A stretch of DNA of 6,138 nt, taken from NCBI GenBank assembly GCA_012033095.1, contig JAAUPO010000157.1:1-6138 (forward strand), read 5' to 3'. A model generated the notes under the pieces. The model was not told where the DNA came from, searched no databases, and saw only the letters and a program-made list of their open reading frames with translations. Below are positions 5,913 through 6,138 of the stretch, in pieces. The stretch is from Synechococcaceae cyanobacterium RL_1_2. GTDB taxonomy: Bacteria > Cyanobacteriota > Cyanobacteriia > Cyanobacteriales > JAAUPO01. The translations under genes were made by a program, and so were the position numbers. Numbering within the stretch: position 1 is the first letter of the stretch; each line of letters begins with the position of its first letter.

Positions 5913-6030
5913 TAAGGTCTGTCATCATTTAAACCTAAAACTCTTCTTAGCTAAGGATTTCAGTTTAAAACTATACTTTCTGAACCTGACTCAGGATCAA
6001 CGTTTTAATGCTAATTGATGACACTCCCTA
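5913..6030. mobile_element. MITE-like element, copy 2 (114 bp plus flanking TA)
   Basis: The core (5915-6028) matches copy 1 (2963-3076) base for base in length, with seven substitutions and no gap. The left end reads AGGTCTGTCATCATT, and the right end in reverse complement reads GGGAGTGTCATCAATT; TA stands outside each end. The internal CTTAGCTAAG palindrome and the TTTCAGTTT arm are unchanged, but the second internal hairpin seen in copy 1 (CTGAACC/GGTTCAG) is weakened here by two changes (GACTCAG). It lies 38 bp after the dnaJ stop, in the same orientation as copy 1. Confidence 0.75.
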
Positions 6031-6065
6031 ATTATTATCCAAGTCATTAGAGCTGATTGAGAAAG

Positions 6066-6092
6066 CTCCCCTACTCCCAAATGCTGGGGGAG
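6066..6092. repeat. C-tract/G-tract hairpin
   Basis: CTCCCC (6066-6071) pairs with GGGGAG (6087-6092) around a 15-base loop that itself contains a second CTCCC run (6074-6078) able to pair in its place. It is the first half of a compound repeat continued at 6113-6138 and is of the common cyanobacterial intergenic type. Confidence 0.6.
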
Positions 6093-6112
6093 AAATTTCT
6101 GAAAAATGATTC

Positions 6113-6138
6113 AAAGTCCCCCAATTTTTGGGGGATTT
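6113..6138. repeat. C5/G5 hairpin repeat, cut by window end
   Basis: TCCCCCAA (6117-6124) pairs perfectly with TTGGGGGA (6128-6135) across a three-base loop, and AAA/TTT extends the stem past one bulged G. Such hairpins are frequent between genes in cyanobacteria. It could stop or stabilise transcripts coming from dnaJ, and it may continue beyond the window. Confidence 0.65.

Noticed and set aside
2963..6028. Composite transposon built from the two 114-bp elements
   Set aside because: No transposase lies between them, the outer ends share no target duplication that I could see, and the enclosed genes look resident (HIP1 sites inside and just after the metallophosphoesterase gene). Two independent insertions are simpler.
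1..6138. CRISPR array, tRNA or rRNA genes, phage or defence genes
   Set aside because: No regularly spaced repeats, no cloverleaf-like or rRNA-like sequence and no matching protein motifs were seen on either strand.

Overview
The window looks like chromosomal DNA of a cyanobacterium, most likely a moderately AT-rich unicellular or colonial (Chroococcales-like) lineage. Three things support this. The octamer GCGATCGC (HIP1) occurs perfectly six times in about 6 kb (512, 580, 2509, 3246, 4277, 4473). The proteins are of cyanobacterial type: a phylloquinone-pathway thioesterase, a DUF2996 protein, a cyanobacterial-type NAD kinase and DnaJ. C-tract/G-tract hairpin repeats of a kind common in cyanobacterial intergenic DNA are also present. 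The species cannot be named from the sequence.

Layout. At 1-113 there is very AT-rich DNA that abuts, and apparently cuts off, a leftward DHNA-CoA thioesterase gene (menI-like, 386 down to about 114, frame closed at 60). Divergent from it is a small exported protein gene (452-742). A gene-poor stretch (743-1415) holds a 283-bp element with perfect 15-bp terminal inverted repeats (800-1082), a degenerate C-rich hairpin repeat, and a doubtful small ORF ending inside the start of the next gene. A probable two-gene unit follows: a DUF2996 protein (1416-1832) and NAD kinase (1873-2811). After a 114-bp MITE-like element comes an exported metallophosphoesterase (3180-4400). A long AT-rich leader then precedes dnaJ (4749-5874), which carries two one-base losses. 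A second, 94% identical copy of the 114-bp element and a pair of C/G-tract hairpins close the window.

Function. Most recognisable genes are housekeeping: NADP supply (NAD kinase), phylloquinone biosynthesis (MenI), photosystem II assembly (possibly DUF2996) and protein folding (DnaJ). They do not form one pathway. What sets the window apart is the density of short non-autonomous repeats, with two of the six well-supported genes broken: menI at its 3' end, and dnaJ by two homopolymer contractions that may be sequencing errors. No CRISPR array, RNA gene, phage gene, complete transposase or defence system was found. The most useful leads are the two short inverted-repeat element families and the state of the two damaged genes.
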